From Colletes latitarsis (Eukaryota > Arthropoda > Insecta > Hymenoptera > Colletidae): a DNA stretch of 64,000 nucleotides. Position 1 is the stretch's first letter, and the number at the start of each line of letters is the position of its first letter. The stretch spans positions 27,591,501 through 27,655,500 of the forward strand of contig NC_135137.1 in the NCBI RefSeq assembly GCF_051014445.1, read 5' to 3'. Below are positions 11,593-24,045 of this stretch, piece after piece. The notes beneath the pieces are model-generated. The model worked only from the letters and a program-made list of their open reading frames with translations. It ran no database searches and was not told the DNA's origin. Position numbers and translations under genes: made by a program.

Positions 11593-14500
11593 CATTTCAG
11601 CCTAAACCTAAACACCTCACTCGATACGTACTCGACCTTAGTTTAAACACCATCGTTTCGACGCCAACAATAAGGGTACCACGGTCTAAACACACATACA
11701 CTTCTTACAGATAATAGTCAATTTGATAGCGAACGAGAAATATTTCTTTCATTTAGAAATAAATAATGTATATTCCTCGTCGCCACGTTTGTCATAAATT
11801 ACAGGCTTCTCGATTGCACATTTCTCAGATATAGTACTGGACATAAGTAATGACACAGCATGGTGTGGTGATACAAATGTTTATAACTACTAACTAAATT
11901 AATTTGAAGGAAAAGCTTTTTGACATATTCATTTATTACCTATTTCAGTTTATTATATAAAATAATTGATATCTTAAATAAAAAATAAAAATATTTTTTA
12001 AAATTTGAATAATTTTTCCAAGTATTTTCGTCTCTAATTATAATTTAAAGATAAAAATGTATAAAATATCTTCAATGAAAATATAGTTTGAAGAAAACTA
12101 TGAACCTGAAGAACTATTATAGATTTATAATTCACATAATTTTATTCAAATGCTACGAATTGTACTCAAATATGCATTTGATCAGTGCACAAATTATGTA
12201 TTTAAATTTCGAGCGTTCCGATATCCAAACGATGAAAAATTTAAGTCGGCTGCTACTTTCGATAAAAATGTCGGGGCTCTCGCGAGGAATGAGAATTACA
12301 GGCGAAAGGAAAAATCAACAACGATCGATGAAATGAAAGGAAAGGTGGTTCAATGGGCGATCACCGCCAGACGCAGATAATCCGACCGCAATGAAAATGA
12401 GAAATAAGTGGATTATTGCTGGGTGGGCTGGAAAATTCTTGCGTGGCATACTAATGCTGTGCCGAGAGGCGAGATTGAATTCACGTCTGCAGGATACAGG
12501 GTGTTCATAAAGTTGCTATCTACTTTGGTAAAATACAGTAGAGTCCCTAATTCGAACACCAATTATAAGAATACTATGTTTCACTTATGAGTTTAATTTC
12601 TTTAGAAATTTTTTCTAATTTATTTAGAAATAATACAATATAAAATAATGTACAGAAATAAATGAAATGACATATAATTAATAAACAAAAAATGCAAATA
12701 CCTACAAAACTTATCAAAATTATGTAACTTGTAATAATCTTACTCCATTGTTTAAACTATACAAAAAGGTGGCATGAAAAGAGAAGTCTATAAAGTGATA
12801 TGTAAGAAAGTTGCATTTTATCTGAGTTTAATAGAATAGTATAATATATATTATTAATTTCATAGAACACTATAAAAACGTTATTTTAAGCGAAAAATGA
12901 TTTCCTTAGTTATTAATAAAATGAATGAATATTATAAGATTATACGTCTTTTAATACTGTCTACTTTTTAATTTTTTTATTTAACTTTACTGCATCGAAA
13001 GACTATAAAAATCGTCTTGGTAATTTCTGACTAAAATAATTTTCTGTTTTAAGTAAACAAATATTCTACTTATTTTAATTCACTGAATGTAAAAAGTAAA
13101 TGTTGCAGAAACAAATGTAAAAAGATCAACGATTACTGGAACAGTTATCCTACACAAACGTTAACAAATCGTCAGAATACGCGTCGTAGTAAATCGTTTC
13201 ACAAATCCGACCACATTCTTTCGGAAAGATCTTCTTACCTGCGCCTAAGATTAGTTTGTTCGACTATTAGCTGCAGGTAGTCACAGTGCACTTCGGAACG
13301 ACGAAAAATATTCGCTTTTCTTACTGAACATCAAGGTGAGATCTACTACGAAACTAATGGAGGCTTTAGCCTCGGACTTTCACGGCAGAGATGGCTAGAA
13401 TTCTATTCGAATAATACAAAACAAATAAAAGCATTATAGCAATTTATTTATAACGTTTATTTGATCGAATAGTTAAACTTTCAAACTCCAATTTTTATTC
13501 TATGAGTGAGAAATAAAAAGTTGTTTATTTTGTATTCGAAATTTGTATCTGTTAGCGCCAATAGTTTCTGCGCCACCTAGAATTCTTCTGACTTACTACT
13601 ATTGTACCGTGTGTCTTTTGTCTGTAACGAAGTCTCTTATTAAATGTGTGTTACTGAGGGGAAGTCGAGTTTTGCTTATGTGAATTCCCAAATTCAGAAG
13701 CATAGAAGAAAATACCATATTGTTAAAAAAAAAAAAAATAATGTAGTATAATTGGATGCCCAATTTTCTTTTTAAACTAAATATTTGCAAACTTGGATTT
13801 GTAGGATTAAATGAAGAAGTAGAATAATATTCTTTATGGATATCTGTATAACAATTTCAATAACTTACGTTTTGTTTTATGCACAACTACAGACACTTTC
13901 AGTCTTTTAAAATAATTATTAAGGTTACTCTAAAATGGCAAAAAAGAAAATTAGTGAAAGACGAATACCTGGATTTTTTCTTAGATATAAACGATAAGTT
14001 GTTAAAATATAACATTTATGACAGTGATTTTAATAATGACGTAGTTCCGATAAAATAAACAGTAACGCAATTAGAATTGTCGAGTGAAATAGAAGAAGCT
14101 AGTGATATATTTCTTCGATTACTTGGCAATGTGTTAACGTGTCTTTTGTAAAATTGAACAGAAAAGGGGCCTATAAATTAAGTACCTTCGGGTCCCGGTA
14201 ACTCTAGATACGTCACTGATGAACACGACGCGAATGAACCCTCATTAGACGCGTTTTCCAGTGCGCGGTGGCTCGTAAATTCCCCGAAAATCAGTGCGCG
14301 ATGACTCACTGTGAGTCAGTTAATCCATTTATATCTGCTTTCGGATACGCGATACATCCTACGTTACCGTTTTAAAGTAACGGTTTCGCGGGTAAGATTT
14401 TCCCCAGGGAATTTACGATGCACGAGGTGCACGTTTACGCTCGCGTACCGATTATACTTCGGTACAAAAATGTATACCATTTCATTGTCTTCCGCGGGTG

Positions 14501-14773
14501 TCGAACGATTTCCATGAGCGCGTCATCCTTGGTCACTAACCTTGTTCAGTCGGATATTATGCGAGTCGAATCGACTCTCGAAGAAGCCGCAGTTAGAGGC
14601 GCGACTATCGATAGTGTCGTAAAGATATCGTTAAGATCATATCGATAGTATCGTAGAGATATCGTTAAGAAACGAGTAATGTAGGTCGATAAATATTAAA
14701 TGTACCTATCAATGTATTTTTACTGTACTTTGGTTTTTTTCTAAGAATTTATAAGCGTACATTCTAAATTATA
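11593..14773. other. intergenic stretch, no gene recognised
   Basis: Mostly AT-rich DNA with a GC-richer part at 14200-14670. A TA-flanked CAGGGTGTTCATAAAG at 12497 and a CAGTAGAGTCCCTAATTCG at 12536 look like mariner and pogo/Tigger-type ends, but no partners were found. 14602-14672 is a two-unit repeat of about 36 bases around TATCGATAGT and GATATCGTTAAG. A poly-A run sits at 13726-13739. Open frames here have no recognisable product. Confidence 0.45.
13568..13582 (-). promoter_or_regulatory. CTCF-like motif
   Basis: On the minus strand this reads TTCTAGGTGGCGCAG. The CTAGGTGGCGC part fits the known CTCF core YAGRKGGCRS at every position. It is a single match in a long non-coding stretch, so binding is inferred only. 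Confidence 0.35.
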
Positions 14774-15632
14774 CAGGATGTTCGGCCACTGTAGGGAAAA
14801 ATTTTAATGGAAGATTGTAGAGGCCAAAATAAGACGAAAAAATATCGATGTTTCGTTAAAAAATTACAATCATTTTTGGTGAAAACACATATACTCAAAA
14901 TTCTACCTACTTTCGAGAAAAAAATTCGGGTAGGTGCTGAAATTTTTTGGCGAAAAAAAATATATTCAAATCATTCTAAAAAAATTATTTTCGGTTGCAA
15001 GGGTTGATTAGGATCATTTTTGGTCATTACACATACCCCCGAAATCCTACGCATTTTCGAGAAAAAAATTCCTTACCGAAAATCTAATGTGAGGCCAGAA
15101 ATGCTTCTCTGAAATTTCATGTGAATCTTTGAAATATCATAACTCCTGAACGGATTGGAGGATTTTAATGTTTCAAACGACAAACAACGTGTATTTTGTT
15201 GAAGAATATGTTGAAATTCCAAGAATATTGAAAAAGTTGTCCCTTTACCCTGTAAAATGAGAAAACCCCGATAAAAATGGTCTAATTTTCAAACAGCCGT
15301 AACTCCTGCAATAGTGAATATATTTCATTGAAATTTTGGGGGGAACTAAAGTTCATGGATACCTACTATAAAGTATTAGACAACTTTTCTGTACAGCGTC
15401 AAACAAAATTTCTAAAAATCAAAAACGAAGTTTTAAGAAAAATCGACAGGGGGTGCCTAAATTTTTCGGCGAAAAAAAAATTCAAATCGTTTTGGAAAAA
15501 TTATCTTCGGTTGCTGGGGTCAATAACAATTATTTTTGGTCAATAGACATAGCCCCGAAATCTTACTCGCTTTCGAGAAAAAAATTCGGTACGGGCTGAA
15601 CTTTAAACGTTAATAACTTTTTATTAACCCTG
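14774..15632 (-). mobile_element. mariner-like miniature element, copy 4
   Basis: Starts CAGGATGTTCGGCCACTGTA after TA (14772-14773) and ends in CCCTG before TA (15633-15634). Internal blocks run in the opposite orientation to copies 2, 5 and 6: the shared open frame is on the plus strand here (15328-15546). Most of the right terminal repeat is deleted, leaving the TTAATAACTTTTTA box joined to the last few bases. Confidence 0.85.
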
Positions 15633-16837
15633 TATATCATAAATGTAATACACAGGCGAATTTTCTCCCAAACATTTTGTAGAATAATATGACAATTTTT
15701 TGTTTGTAGTTGATGCATACAAAATTTATATTTTATATTTCTTTATCAGAATCTGTCCAGAATTACACCCTTATATTTATTTGTTTTCATGTTTACGTTT
15801 ACATACATGAAATATAACGTAAATAATAGAAAACATGAGCGATGAAATTTACAAAAATAAACAGATCGCGCAGCGACGAAGAACTTTCCTCGTGTCAAAA
15901 TGGAAAAATAGTCGCGAAAACTATTTCCAATTGCGGCAAACACCACTGCTAGACAACTCAGCGTCCAACGCGGGAAAATTTATAACGAGAGACGAAACGA
16001 GGTGTCGAACGAGCGTCTCGTTTTACGACTATGAACAACGCGTTCTCTCGCGTGACTTATTGTTAGCCCTGGGTCGTTGCATCGCGAATGACCAACGAAA
16101 TTAGCGAATACCAACCAATATTTTTCTTCAAAATTATTAGCAATTCAAATCATTTTTTCATTACTACTCGTTTTCGAAACAATAAGCTTCTGTTAATTTT
16201 ACGACGACTTCAAGTTTCACTTCTAAAATTATTTTAACGTGTCTATTAACTTATTACTGTTTCTTTACGCTTTTTCCTATAGTCCAATGTTTTTTTTCAA
16301 ACGTAAAGTCGAAAGAAATGTCACCCTTTAAAAACCGCGACGATAATCTCGTGTATGTTTACTATACAGTCGTTGCTCGATGAAGAGGCTTGGGTTTGTT
16401 TTGTTTCTATTTTGCAAATAAAATTGCTTTCGTTGCAGTGGTTGTCGTCATCGACAGGGAGGTACAATTGAATTGTCGACTGGTACCTTTGTTAAGCTTA
16501 ATTGCATTGCAGATGAAAGTAAGAAACACTCAAAGTAAGTGAAATAGAGAAAAATGTTTGTTTAATTTGCGGATTCCAAAATCGTTCAGAAATCAAGATA
16601 ACTTTTTACTAATTGTATGATTTTCTTATGATAACTCAAGTTTAAGGCAAATTTGTTAATAACATTATGCCTTTGAACAGATTCACTAGCAATCATCACT
16701 CTATTCTTACGTATCGTATTTTTAATTGTTTCGCATCTATTTAGTGAGTTCAACATCTCGTCTTTGTGTATTTCCTTTTATTTTTAAATTTTTCACGTTT
16801 TCAAAGAAGTACAATTAGCCTTATGTATGATCATATA
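15633..16837. other. intergenic stretch, no gene recognised
   Basis: AT-rich except for a GC-richer patch at 15840-16100 with an 89-codon frame on the plus strand that resembles nothing known to me. No repeat or element terminus was noticed. Confidence 0.45.
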
Positions 16838-17900
16838 CAGGGTGTTCGATCACATTTGGGAAAAATTTTAATGGGAGATTCTAATACCAAAATAAGACGA
16901 AAATCAAGAATACCAATTTATTGATGGAGGCTTCGTTAAAAAGTTATTAACGTTTAAACTTCCGCCCGTACTGAATTTTTTTCTCGAAAATATCGGGGGT
17001 ATGTCTATTCACCAAAAATGATTGTAATTGACCCCCCTAACTAAAAATAATTTTTTTAGAACGATTTGAAATAATTCTTTTTCGCCGAAAAATTTGTCCA
17101 ACTACTGAATTTTTTTCTGGAAACTGCGTAGGATTTCGAAGGTATGTCTATTCACCAAAAATGATTGTATTTAACCCCCCTAGCTAAAAATAATTTTTTT
17201 AGAACGATTTGATAAATTTTTTTTTCGTCGAAAAATTTAAGCACCTACCCCCTGTCGATTTTTCTTAAAAAATCGTTTTTGATTTTTAGTAATTTTATTT
17301 GACGCTCTATAGCAAAGTTGTCTAATACTTTTTTGTAGGTACCCATGAGCTCTACTTCAGAAAAAAGTTTCATTGAAATATATTCACAATTGTAGGAGTT
17401 ATGGCTGTTTGAAAATTGGACCATTTTTATGGGGTTTTTCTCATTTTGCGAGGTCAAGGACCAACTTTTCGAATATTTTTGCGATTTGTACATATTCTCC
17501 GGCAAAATACGCGTAATTTGCTTTTTTAAACATTAAAATCGTCCAATCCGTTCAGGAGTTATGACGTTTTAAAGATTTGTATGAAATTTCGGGGAACCAT
17601 TTCTGGCCAGAAATTATATTTTCGGTAAGAAATTTTTTTCTCGAAAATGCGTAGGATTTCGGGGGTATGTCTATTCACCAAAAATGATTGTAATTGACCC
17701 CCCTAGCTAAAAATAATTTTTCTAGAATGATTTGTAATTATTTAATTTCTCCGAAAAATTTTCCGGTCGTTATGGAACTTTAAACGTTAATAACTTTTTA
17801 ACGAAGTCTCCATCAACAAATTGGTATTCTTGATTTTCGTCTTATTTTAGCCTTTAGAATTTCTCATTAAAATTTTTCCCAGGGGTGGCCGAACACACTG
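16838..17900 (+). mobile_element. mariner-like miniature element, copy 5
   Basis: 1063 bp. It starts CAGGGTGTTCGATCACATTT after TA and ends GGGGTGGCCGAACACACTG before TA (17901-17902). The block that includes CACCAAAAATGATTGTAATT, AAAAATAATTTTT(C/T)AGAA and the GAAAAATTT motif occurs three times, which accounts for the extra length. A shared short frame lies at 17245-17505 (minus). No transposase. Confidence 0.92.
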
Positions 17901-19272
17901 TATACAAACTTAATTAAATTACTAATCCAGTTCCATAATGTACAGCATGCTTAGTTTTACAGGAGTTTTTAAAGCCAACATTTGGCAAAAGCTACTGAAA
18001 TACACATATAAATATAAAAAATGTATCAAAACATTTTTTTAGAAGCACTCTTGCATCACTCACATACTGTTTATTTAAACTCTTTTAACATTTTGTCCTT
18101 ACATTGTTTACCTGATTCGCATTAAAATTATCTTCGTAACCTTATTTTGTTTATCATGTACTACTACTTTGTACACTAATGGGGCTTCCCGTATATGGAA
18201 TAAATAAAAAATTAAATAAATAATAAATATTTGTGTCCTCTTTATTTCGATTATTCTATTTTAATAACTTGGACGATGATCGAACACGGTTGAGCAGTAA
18301 CGTTAAATAAATTACTCGTTACTACTACATCCAATGTTATGTTTTTTTTTTCTTCGTTCTAGCTATGGAGCCACCCCTGTTTCTTTTCTTCTCCTTCGTT
18401 GCGGTGAAGTCTGTCAATAACCGTTACCGTGCGGTTTCAGCTCTTTACCGAACAGGTTTGAACACGAGACGCCTTCTCGTTCGCCGTCGAATGCACATGC
18501 ATATTTATGCAGGAGGAACGCGCGGTGGGATCGCGTGATTTATGGATATTGAGAAAAATTCGTGAGCGATTTAATGAACGCTCGCTTTTACGGCTGCACG
18601 ATAATACTCGTAATAATTACGAGAACGTTAAAATAATAATTGCAACGCGTGGAACTTATACACCGACTGTTTAAATTCCCGATGCATCATCCTCGATGCA
18701 TGCAAATTTACTATTCCCGTATGAAACAATGAACATGCTATTTACACGATACTTAGGAGAGAATTGCGAAAATTGTACCACTTATGAGATTTTATCCTGC
18801 GTTTCCTATTTGGTACCGATTTGTATGCAAATTAACATTGAAAATTATACCTTCGTCTTTAACGCACCAATCATTACACGTTACACCTTTTACCAAGGAC
18901 ATATCGATTTATTAGAGATTTAAGCATCGAATCTTCTGAATAGCATCATTTTTTTGGATACAGATTATATTTTTGATTTTAAATTAATTTACAATGATGT
19001 ATTCTGTTTGATTGAGTAGAAAAATATATGTTTGGTCTTAAATTGATTTAAAATAATATATAAATATTTATTTGTAACAAATAAACGAAATTTTATTTTG
19101 GTAATTTGTGAATGAAAATAATACAAGATCGGAAACGAGATTTCTCGTTCTAGAAGATGAGTGTGAATTCTTGATTGTTTTCCAGATAGTGGTATTTATT
19201 TTTTGCTTTCGAACGTTATCAATCCTCTTAGAGATAGTTATATCCAAATAAAAAAGTTTCATTAGAAGTATA
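17901..19272. other. intergenic stretch, no gene recognised
   Basis: AT-rich DNA with a GC-richer part at 18380-18680. A 75-codon frame at 18696-18923 (plus) has no recognisable domain. A two-copy imperfect repeat around GATTTTAAATTAATTTA / CTTAAATTGATTTAAA lies near 18975-19055. Confidence 0.45.
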
Positions 19273-20690
19273 CAGGATGTTTGGCCACCCCTGGGAAAAA
19301 TTTTAATCAGCGATTCTAGAGGCCAAAATAAGGCGAAAATCAAGAATACCAATTTGTTGATTGAGGCTTCGTTAAAAAGTTATTAATAAAATTTGACCAT
19401 TTACTGAATTTTTTTCTCGAAAGTAAATAGGATTTCGGGAGTATGTCTATTCACCAAAAATGATTGTAATTGACCCCCGCAACAGAAAATAATTTTTCCA
19501 GAACAATTTGAAATTTTTTTTTTCGTCGAAAAATTTAGGCACCTACCCTTGTCGATTTTTCTTAAAAATTCGTTTTTTATTTTTAGTAATTTTATTTGAC
19601 GCCCTACAGAAAAGTTGTGTAATACTTTTTTGTAGGTACCCGTTAGCTCTACTTCAGAAAAAAGTTTCATTGAAATATATTCACTATTGTAGGAGTTATG
19701 GCTGTTTGAAAATTGGACCATTTTTATTAGGGTTTTCTCAGTTTACGGGGTCAAGGATCAACTTTTCGAATATTTTTGCAATTTCTACATATTCTTCATT
19801 AAAATACGCGTCGTTTGCGTTTTTAAAAATTAAAATCGTCCAATCCGTTCAGAAGTTATGACGTTTTAAAGATACGCACGAAATTTTGGAGTGACATTTC
19901 TGGCCTGAAATTATATTTTCGGTACAGAATTTTTTTCTCGAAGATAGTTACGATTTCGAGGGTATGTTTATTGACCAAAAATGATTGTAATTGATCCCTG
20001 CAATCGAAAATAATTTTTCCAGAACGATTTGTAATTCTTTTTATCGTCGAAAAATTTAGGCACCTACCACCCCCTGTCGATTTTTCTTAAAAATTTGTTT
20101 TTCATTTTTAGTCAATTTGTTTGATACCTTATAGAAAATTTGTCTAATACTTTTTTGTTGGTATCCATGAGCTCTACTTCAAAAAAAAGTTTCATTGAAA
20201 TATATTCATTATTGTAGGAGTTATGGCTGTTTGAAGACTGGACCACTTTTATGGGGTTTTTCTCATTCTGCGAAGTCAAGGAATAACTTTTCGAATATTT
20301 TTGAAATTTTTACATATTCTTCATTAAAATACACGTTATTTGCATTTTGAAACATTAAAATCCTTCAATCCGTTAAGAAGTTAGAACGTTTTAAAGATAC
20401 GCATGAAATTTTGGAGTGACATTTCTGGCCTAAAATGATATTGTCGTTAATGAATTTTTTTCTCAAAAATGCGTAGGAATTGGGGGTTGTGTCTATTCAC
20501 CAAAAATTATTGTAATTGATCGGCGCAACTAAAAATAATTTTTTCAGAACGATTTGAAATTTTTTAATTTAATTTTTTAATAACTTCTTAACGAAACCTC
20601 AATCGAGAAATTGATATTCTTGATTTTCGTCTTATTTTGGCGTCTAGAATCTCCCATTCAAATTTTTCCCAGAGTTGGCCTGACATCCTG
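19273..20690 (+). mobile_element. mariner-like miniature element, copy 6 (longest copy)
   Basis: 1418 bp. It starts CAGGATGTTTGGCCACCCCT after TA (19271-19272) and ends GAGTTGGCCTGACATCCTG before TA (20691-20692). The internal cassette, including the GGAGTTATGGCTGTTTGAA box, occurs twice (near 19690 and 20215), so this copy looks like a tandem duplication of the interior. One cassette keeps a 106-codon minus-strand frame (19401-19721). Confidence 0.93.
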
Positions 20691-23236
20691 TATAATAATT
20701 TCAAGAAATAATCGCAGTTTTATTGCGCACCTTTAAAAATAACTCTATGTGACTAAAATCAGAAATGTGTTAAGAAAAGGAATTATTTTACTAATGCGTA
20801 TTTTACCAATACGAAATAGGAGAAACCTAATACGGTAATACTACCTAGCTAATATGAAGGGTTAGGGTTCCAGACTACCACCGTAAAACGAATATCGCCT
20901 TAAAGTGAATTACAACCCCTTTTCGCTTGTCGGTACATATAAGAGCCTAAGAACGTATTTACACTATCGTTTGTTAAGTGTATGCAATAGCTAGGTCTAA
21001 AAAATATTGCAATGCAAAAGTGAAAATAATGAACAGAAGTAAACAATGTAGTACTAATCTCAGAATCTTTTTCTTCTTTGCTTGTGACGACTAACGAATG
21101 AACATTTTAGTAGAAATAAATACGATAAAAAGATTGATGAAGATAGTGGAATTTTATCGTCTAAAATTAAATCTATTTCTAAGTGACAAAAGTTTTTCAA
21201 TACAATGGCACCCACGATTCAGCTGACATTTCAATGAATCATATGCTACAATTTGCTAATCAAAAGATGTCATTAAAGTGAAAATTCCAACACGATAACG
21301 ACCTAAAACACTTGTCAAAATTAATTAAAATATTCGTTGGGGAGCAAAATGTATAAATGTCTACTTTCGTATCGTGTGTTTTCTATTTCTGGTGCATAAA
21401 TTTTATTTTAGTAACTAATTTTAATATTTATTTCTCACTCGATCTTATAGGTACCAACTTTTGTTCATAAACTGCATCAAGACCTAAATACTAACTTCAA
21501 TCCACTAAATTCATTATTAAGCTCATACTTTTTTGTTTACAGCATTTTTGGAAATTACTCAAAACCCGTGAACGAAACATAAAATCAAAGATTGAATTCG
21601 GCTATCGAACTAAATAACTGTTTCGAAGGTATAGATATACGATCGTTCGAACCGTTGACTTTTTTGCTCATTTGTAATGCGATTTAGATTAACTCGATGC
21701 CACGATCAACGCTTTGTGCTAGGTGTCATTGATTTTAATTCGTGTAACGCGCGTCGAGACCTTTGTCGTACGATCCCCGGTTGTATAAAAAAAAATGAAA
21801 AAATCGAGCCGATCAACGCGATCATTTTTCTACCAGCGCACGAAAGGCAAATCTTACATCGAACGGAATTGACCTTTGCACGAAACGCAATTACGAAAGC
21901 AAACACGTGTGCAGAAGCATATTGAATCCTTACTGACCCCATCAATCTTTATTCGTTTCTTTAATTGGGATAAGTTACAATCTACCAAGACTATTTGATT
22001 AAATGAGATCGCAAAAGTCCATCACAGTCGCGTATACAGGACGAGGCACCTACTTTGACGACCTTAAATTACTCGAAAATTATTGTATGAAAAATATGTT
22101 TTAACCTTTGAGCTGTATTTTAACGTTTTAATAAAATGCTGGAAGAAATATTTTTTTTTTAATATGTATAGTGTTTGAGAGACACTGCCTTAATTATTAC
22201 AATACGATCTATCTGATTTTTAACCTCTTATAAACATACTGAAATATAGGTATACGTTTAGTTATTTAAAATCTTGCATCATAGAAGTGATTATTAAAAT
22301 TGTGAATATTCTTAATTAAATTATTCATTGATATAACACATCAATATAAAATAGGATAGCTGGATGTCATGGTTTAATATTATTTCAAACAAAATAATTA
22401 GTCCCTGAGAAGATTAATAGTAAATACTTTCCTTATTTTCATATATACATAAATATACAATAATATTTGTAATTTATATGTTGAAATATAAGAATATATG
22501 ATTTTTATTTTCTACTGTTCTTAGTAGTGTATTGATGAATGAATTTCGTTATACTATTTTGTAAAAATGGATCAAAAAACGAAATCTCTATTACCTTAAT
22601 CTATGTAGAATTAATTAATTAAAACAATATACTTTAACTTATGTTATTTTTCCAATCTGAAACTCTATTTTTGCCATTTTACTTTAATTAAAAATTTCTG
22701 ACCTGAAATATCAAAAAAGAGAAAATACGCACTTTTAATAAATAAGGAAAAGTAAAAACCAAACATCTAGATAAACCATAAATAGATCAATCTGATGATT
22801 CACTCGATAAGAAGAGTGTAATATCAAAAACCATTGCTATTTTAATAAATGACTAAGAAGTTAAAAGGAATCGTTTTGTAAAACTCGAAAACTAAAAAGT
22901 GCGGTAGAAAGAACCTCCCAGATTTTGAATGTTGTTAAAAAAGTACTACAAATTTTATATTTCAATCGTAAAGTACAAAGAATGCAGTTTGTTGTTACTT
23001 GATTTTAAAAATGATTCGATCAAAATGATGGATGTCTTTGTCGATACACATTTATAATTGATTTCTGAAAGTTCAAGAAAGAAAATTTTAAAAATTCGAT
23101 TGATCTTACATAACTAAAACTTTTGCTTCCCCTAAATGTGTTATAATATCTACACTGTTTGAGATAAGATATTATGTAAAATTATTAACCAGTTGATGTC
23201 ATAATCGTTTATGTATTTAATAAAACCACAATAGAT
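20691..23236. other. intergenic stretch, no gene recognised
   Basis: AT-rich DNA. A GC-richer patch at 21650-21945 has overlapping frames of about 80 codons on both strands, with no family resemblance. A TA-flanked CAGGACGAGGCACCTAC at 22036 could be an element end but has no visible partner. Confidence 0.45.
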
Positions 23237-23520
23237 ACGGTAGAATATTTATTTATTAATATAATTTTATTGCACATATACTGTCATCCCGATGGAACAC
23301 TCACCACCTTCGTGGTTTCCATTGAAAAATTTGTATACAGAAATATTTATCCTAATATCCTGCTAAAAATAAAGTTATTCGAGTAAGGGATCTCTTATTT
23401 ATTCTTAATATTCTATTAACACTTTGAATGGTACATCACCAATATATGGATGATAGGATTTTCCACTATGAAACTAAAAAAAAATTGTAATCCTCAAGTT
23501 GAAACGTTAAAGGAAATAAA
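23237..23520. repeat. left arm of a second inverted duplication
   Basis: Matches the reverse complement of 25890-26176, including GCACATATACTGTCATCCCG, the CACCTTCGTGGTTTCCATT box, TTATTCGAGTAAGGGATCTC and then the start of a TTAA-flanked element. The arms are about 285 bases and the spacer about 2.4 kb. Divergence between arms is clearly greater than in the 4939-11592 pair, so this is older. Confidence 0.85.
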
Positions 23521-24041
23521 TTTGAATTTTGATTTTAGAAGACAGCTTCTAAAAAAAGAAAGAAAGTTTCTACCTCTGATATAAGTGACAAATTTAAAAT
23601 GATACGAAAAGAATATACTCTTACAGTTGTTACATCCTAATAATACTATTTTTAATCATCTAATGCTCTATATGTGGACGACTAGACTTTGCAATATGGA
23701 ACTAAAATAATTAATTCTCAAGTTGAAATATTAAGGGAAATTTTGGACAGGATTCATGAATTTTTGGGAGGTTACAAAAATAAGTACTAAGGCAAATTTT
23801 AAGTTATTCACTGCACAACTGTTTAACCAGTTAACTGTGTCGTTCCGTGTTGAATCGATCGATGACGAGTATAGTCGTCAAGCACAGAGTAAGTGTCGCT
23901 GTTAAAATATTGCATCAAAAAGATAGGTTTATTTTATAAAACTCGTCATGACAAAAAATCCTGGCACTTCTCCATGACGGCTATACTCGTCAAACTCAGT
24001 TAACTGATTAAAAATAAAGTTTTGGTGTGATAGTCGACGCG
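23420..24041 (+). mobile_element. piggyBac-like miniature element (TTAA-flanked), family A
   Basis: TTAA stands at 23416-23419 and 24042-24045. The left end CACTTTGAATGGTACATC and right end (inverted) CGCGTCGACTATCACACC both resemble the family terminus CACTTTGACTGCCAC seen at 57721 and 25992. Two diverged internal units begin near 23455 and 23675 (the second carries AATTAATTCTCAAGTTGAAA). A second TTAA element is nested at 23835-23999. No transposase frame. TTAA targets are the hallmark of piggyBac elements. Confidence 0.7.
23835..23999. mobile_element. 165-bp TTAA-flanked miniature element, family B, nested
   Basis: Flanked on both sides by CAGTTAACTG, i.e. TTAA at 23831-23834 and 24000-24003. 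The ends CTGTGTCGTTC and (inverted) CTGAGTTTGACGAG are loosely similar. Inside are the near-palindrome TGACGAGTATAGTCGTCA near 23872 and its relative TGACGGCTATACTCGTCA near 23975. It sits inside family A and is therefore younger than that insertion. Confidence 0.65.
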
Positions 24042-24045
24042 TTAA

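Noticed and set aside
12497..12560. CAGGGTGTTCATAAAG and CAGTAGAGTCCC, TA-flanked element-like ends.
   Set aside because: No inverted partner could be found for either, so no element is called.
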